Of a stretch of 64,000 nucleotides of DNA, positions 63,204 through 64,000 are shown one piece after another. This DNA comes from Meghimatium bilineatum (Eukaryota; Mollusca; Gastropoda; Stylommatophora; Philomycidae), in contig CM067315.1 in assembly GCA_034231615.1 (NCBI GenBank), positions 35,728,129 to 35,792,128 on the forward strand, written 5' to 3'. Every line of letters starts with the position of its first letter. Position 1 is the first letter of the stretch. The position numbers and the translations under genes are program-made. The notes beneath the pieces were generated by a model. It searched no databases. It was not told where the DNA came from and saw nothing but the letters and a program-made list of their open reading frames with translations.

Positions 63204-64000
63204 AGGCAACAGAGATGTGGTTCTATAGAAGAATGCTGAGAGTATCATAGACAACATAGCTATGGTTCTATAGAACAATGCTGAGAGCATAATGAACAAC
63301 AGAAATGTGGTTATATAGAAGAATGCTGAGAGTATCATGGACAACAGATATGTGGTTCTATAGAAGAATGCTGAGAGTATCATGGACAACAGAAATGTGG
63401 TTCTATAGAAGAATGCTGAGAGTATCATGGACAACAGAAATGTGGTTCTATAGAAGAATGCTGAGAGTATCATGGACAACAGATATGTGGTTCTATAGAA
63501 GAATGCAGAGAGTATCATGGACAACAGAAATGTGGTTCTATAGAAGAATGCTGAGAGTATCATGGACAACAGATATGTGGTTCTATAGAAGAATGCTGAG
63601 AGTATCATGGACAACAGAAATGTGGTTCTATAGAAGAATGCTGAGAGTATCATGGACAACAGATATGTGGTTCTATAGAAGAATGCTGAGAGTATCATGG
63701 ACAACAGAAATGTGGTTCTATAGAAGAATGCTGAGAGTATCATGGACAACAGAAATGTGGTTCTATAGAAGAATGCTGAGAGTATCATGGACAACAGATA
63801 TGTGGTTCTATAGAAGAATGCTGAGAGTATCATGGACAACAGAAATGTGGTTCTATAGAAGAATGCTGAGAGTATCATGGACAACAGATATGTGGTTCTA
63901 TAGAAGAATGCTGAGAGTATCATGGACAACAGAAATGTGGTTCTATAGAAGAATGCTGAGAGTATCATGGACAACAGAAATGTGGTTCTATAGAAGAATG
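63204..64000. repeat. Minisatellite, 45-nt unit, about 17 copies, running off the window
   Basis: gaagaatgctgagagtatca tggacaacaga(a/t)atgtgg ttctata. On + each unit encodes MWFYRRMLRVSWTTD/E, the LINE post-RT motif EMWFLRRM..PWT. agaaa and agata variants alternate, implying higher-order 90-nt duplication. The long minus frame here is an artefact. Confidence 0.95.

Noticed and set aside
63186-63974. 262-codon minus frame MILSAFFYRTT...
   Set aside because: Antisense shadow of the 45-nt array; the + strand carries the recognisable LINE motif.

Overview
The window is animal genomic DNA: canonical GT/AG introns, one long split gene, many dead retroelements and abundant minisatellites. Gene density is very low and the sequence is AT-rich. 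The only host gene I can support is focal adhesion kinase (FAK/PTK2) on the + strand. Seventeen coding exons (68-43680) splice together in one uninterrupted frame, with every exon-exon phase agreeing. They cover the Src-binding autophosphorylation site (DYAEI), the whole tyrosine kinase domain, a long Pro/His/Gln-rich linker and the focal-adhesion-targeting (FAT) four-helix bundle up to the stop codon. The N-terminal FERM domain lies upstream of the window. From the D of DYAEI to the stop the product is 743 residues, about 85 longer than the same part of vertebrate FAK, and the extra length is in the kinase-FAT linker. The organism looks like an invertebrate, possibly a lophotrochozoan such as a mollusc, judging by the single-FAK style sequence and the retroposon types. 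The exact taxon is not decidable from the sequence.

Layout: 1-43680 holds the gene and its 0.7-7 kb introns. From 43681 to about 46385 is the probable 3' UTR, itself carrying retroelement fragments and ending near overlapping AATAAA signals. From 46.4 kb to the end there is no host gene, only mobile-element remains and tandem arrays.

Mobile elements: (1) a LINE-like unit ending in an RNase H domain plus a Cys/His segment, with a (GAA)n tail; (2) several families of non-LTR retrotransposon C-terminal regions (signatures such as EMWFLRR, GRPRQRW, RGRQREK); (3) a degenerate Penelope-like element with GIY-YIG endonuclease flanked by inverted terminal repeats that contain a hammerhead-ribozyme-like core; (4) two mariner transposase fragments; (5) a 415-bp hAT MITE with perfect 15-bp terminal repeats and an 8-bp target duplication, and a pogo-like MITE; (6) a (GAA)-tailed SINE-like family with target duplications, and a tRNA-derived SINE family. 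Several insertions are nested and can be dated relative to one another.

Tandem arrays: more than thirty. Long open frames inside them are artefacts of unit lengths divisible by three (18, 30, 45, 51) or, for the 37-nt array, of frame cycling without stops. The most interesting pattern is that at least four arrays are amplified pieces of retrotransposon C-terminal coding sequence. Two FAK exons have tandemly duplicated 3' splice sites just upstream.
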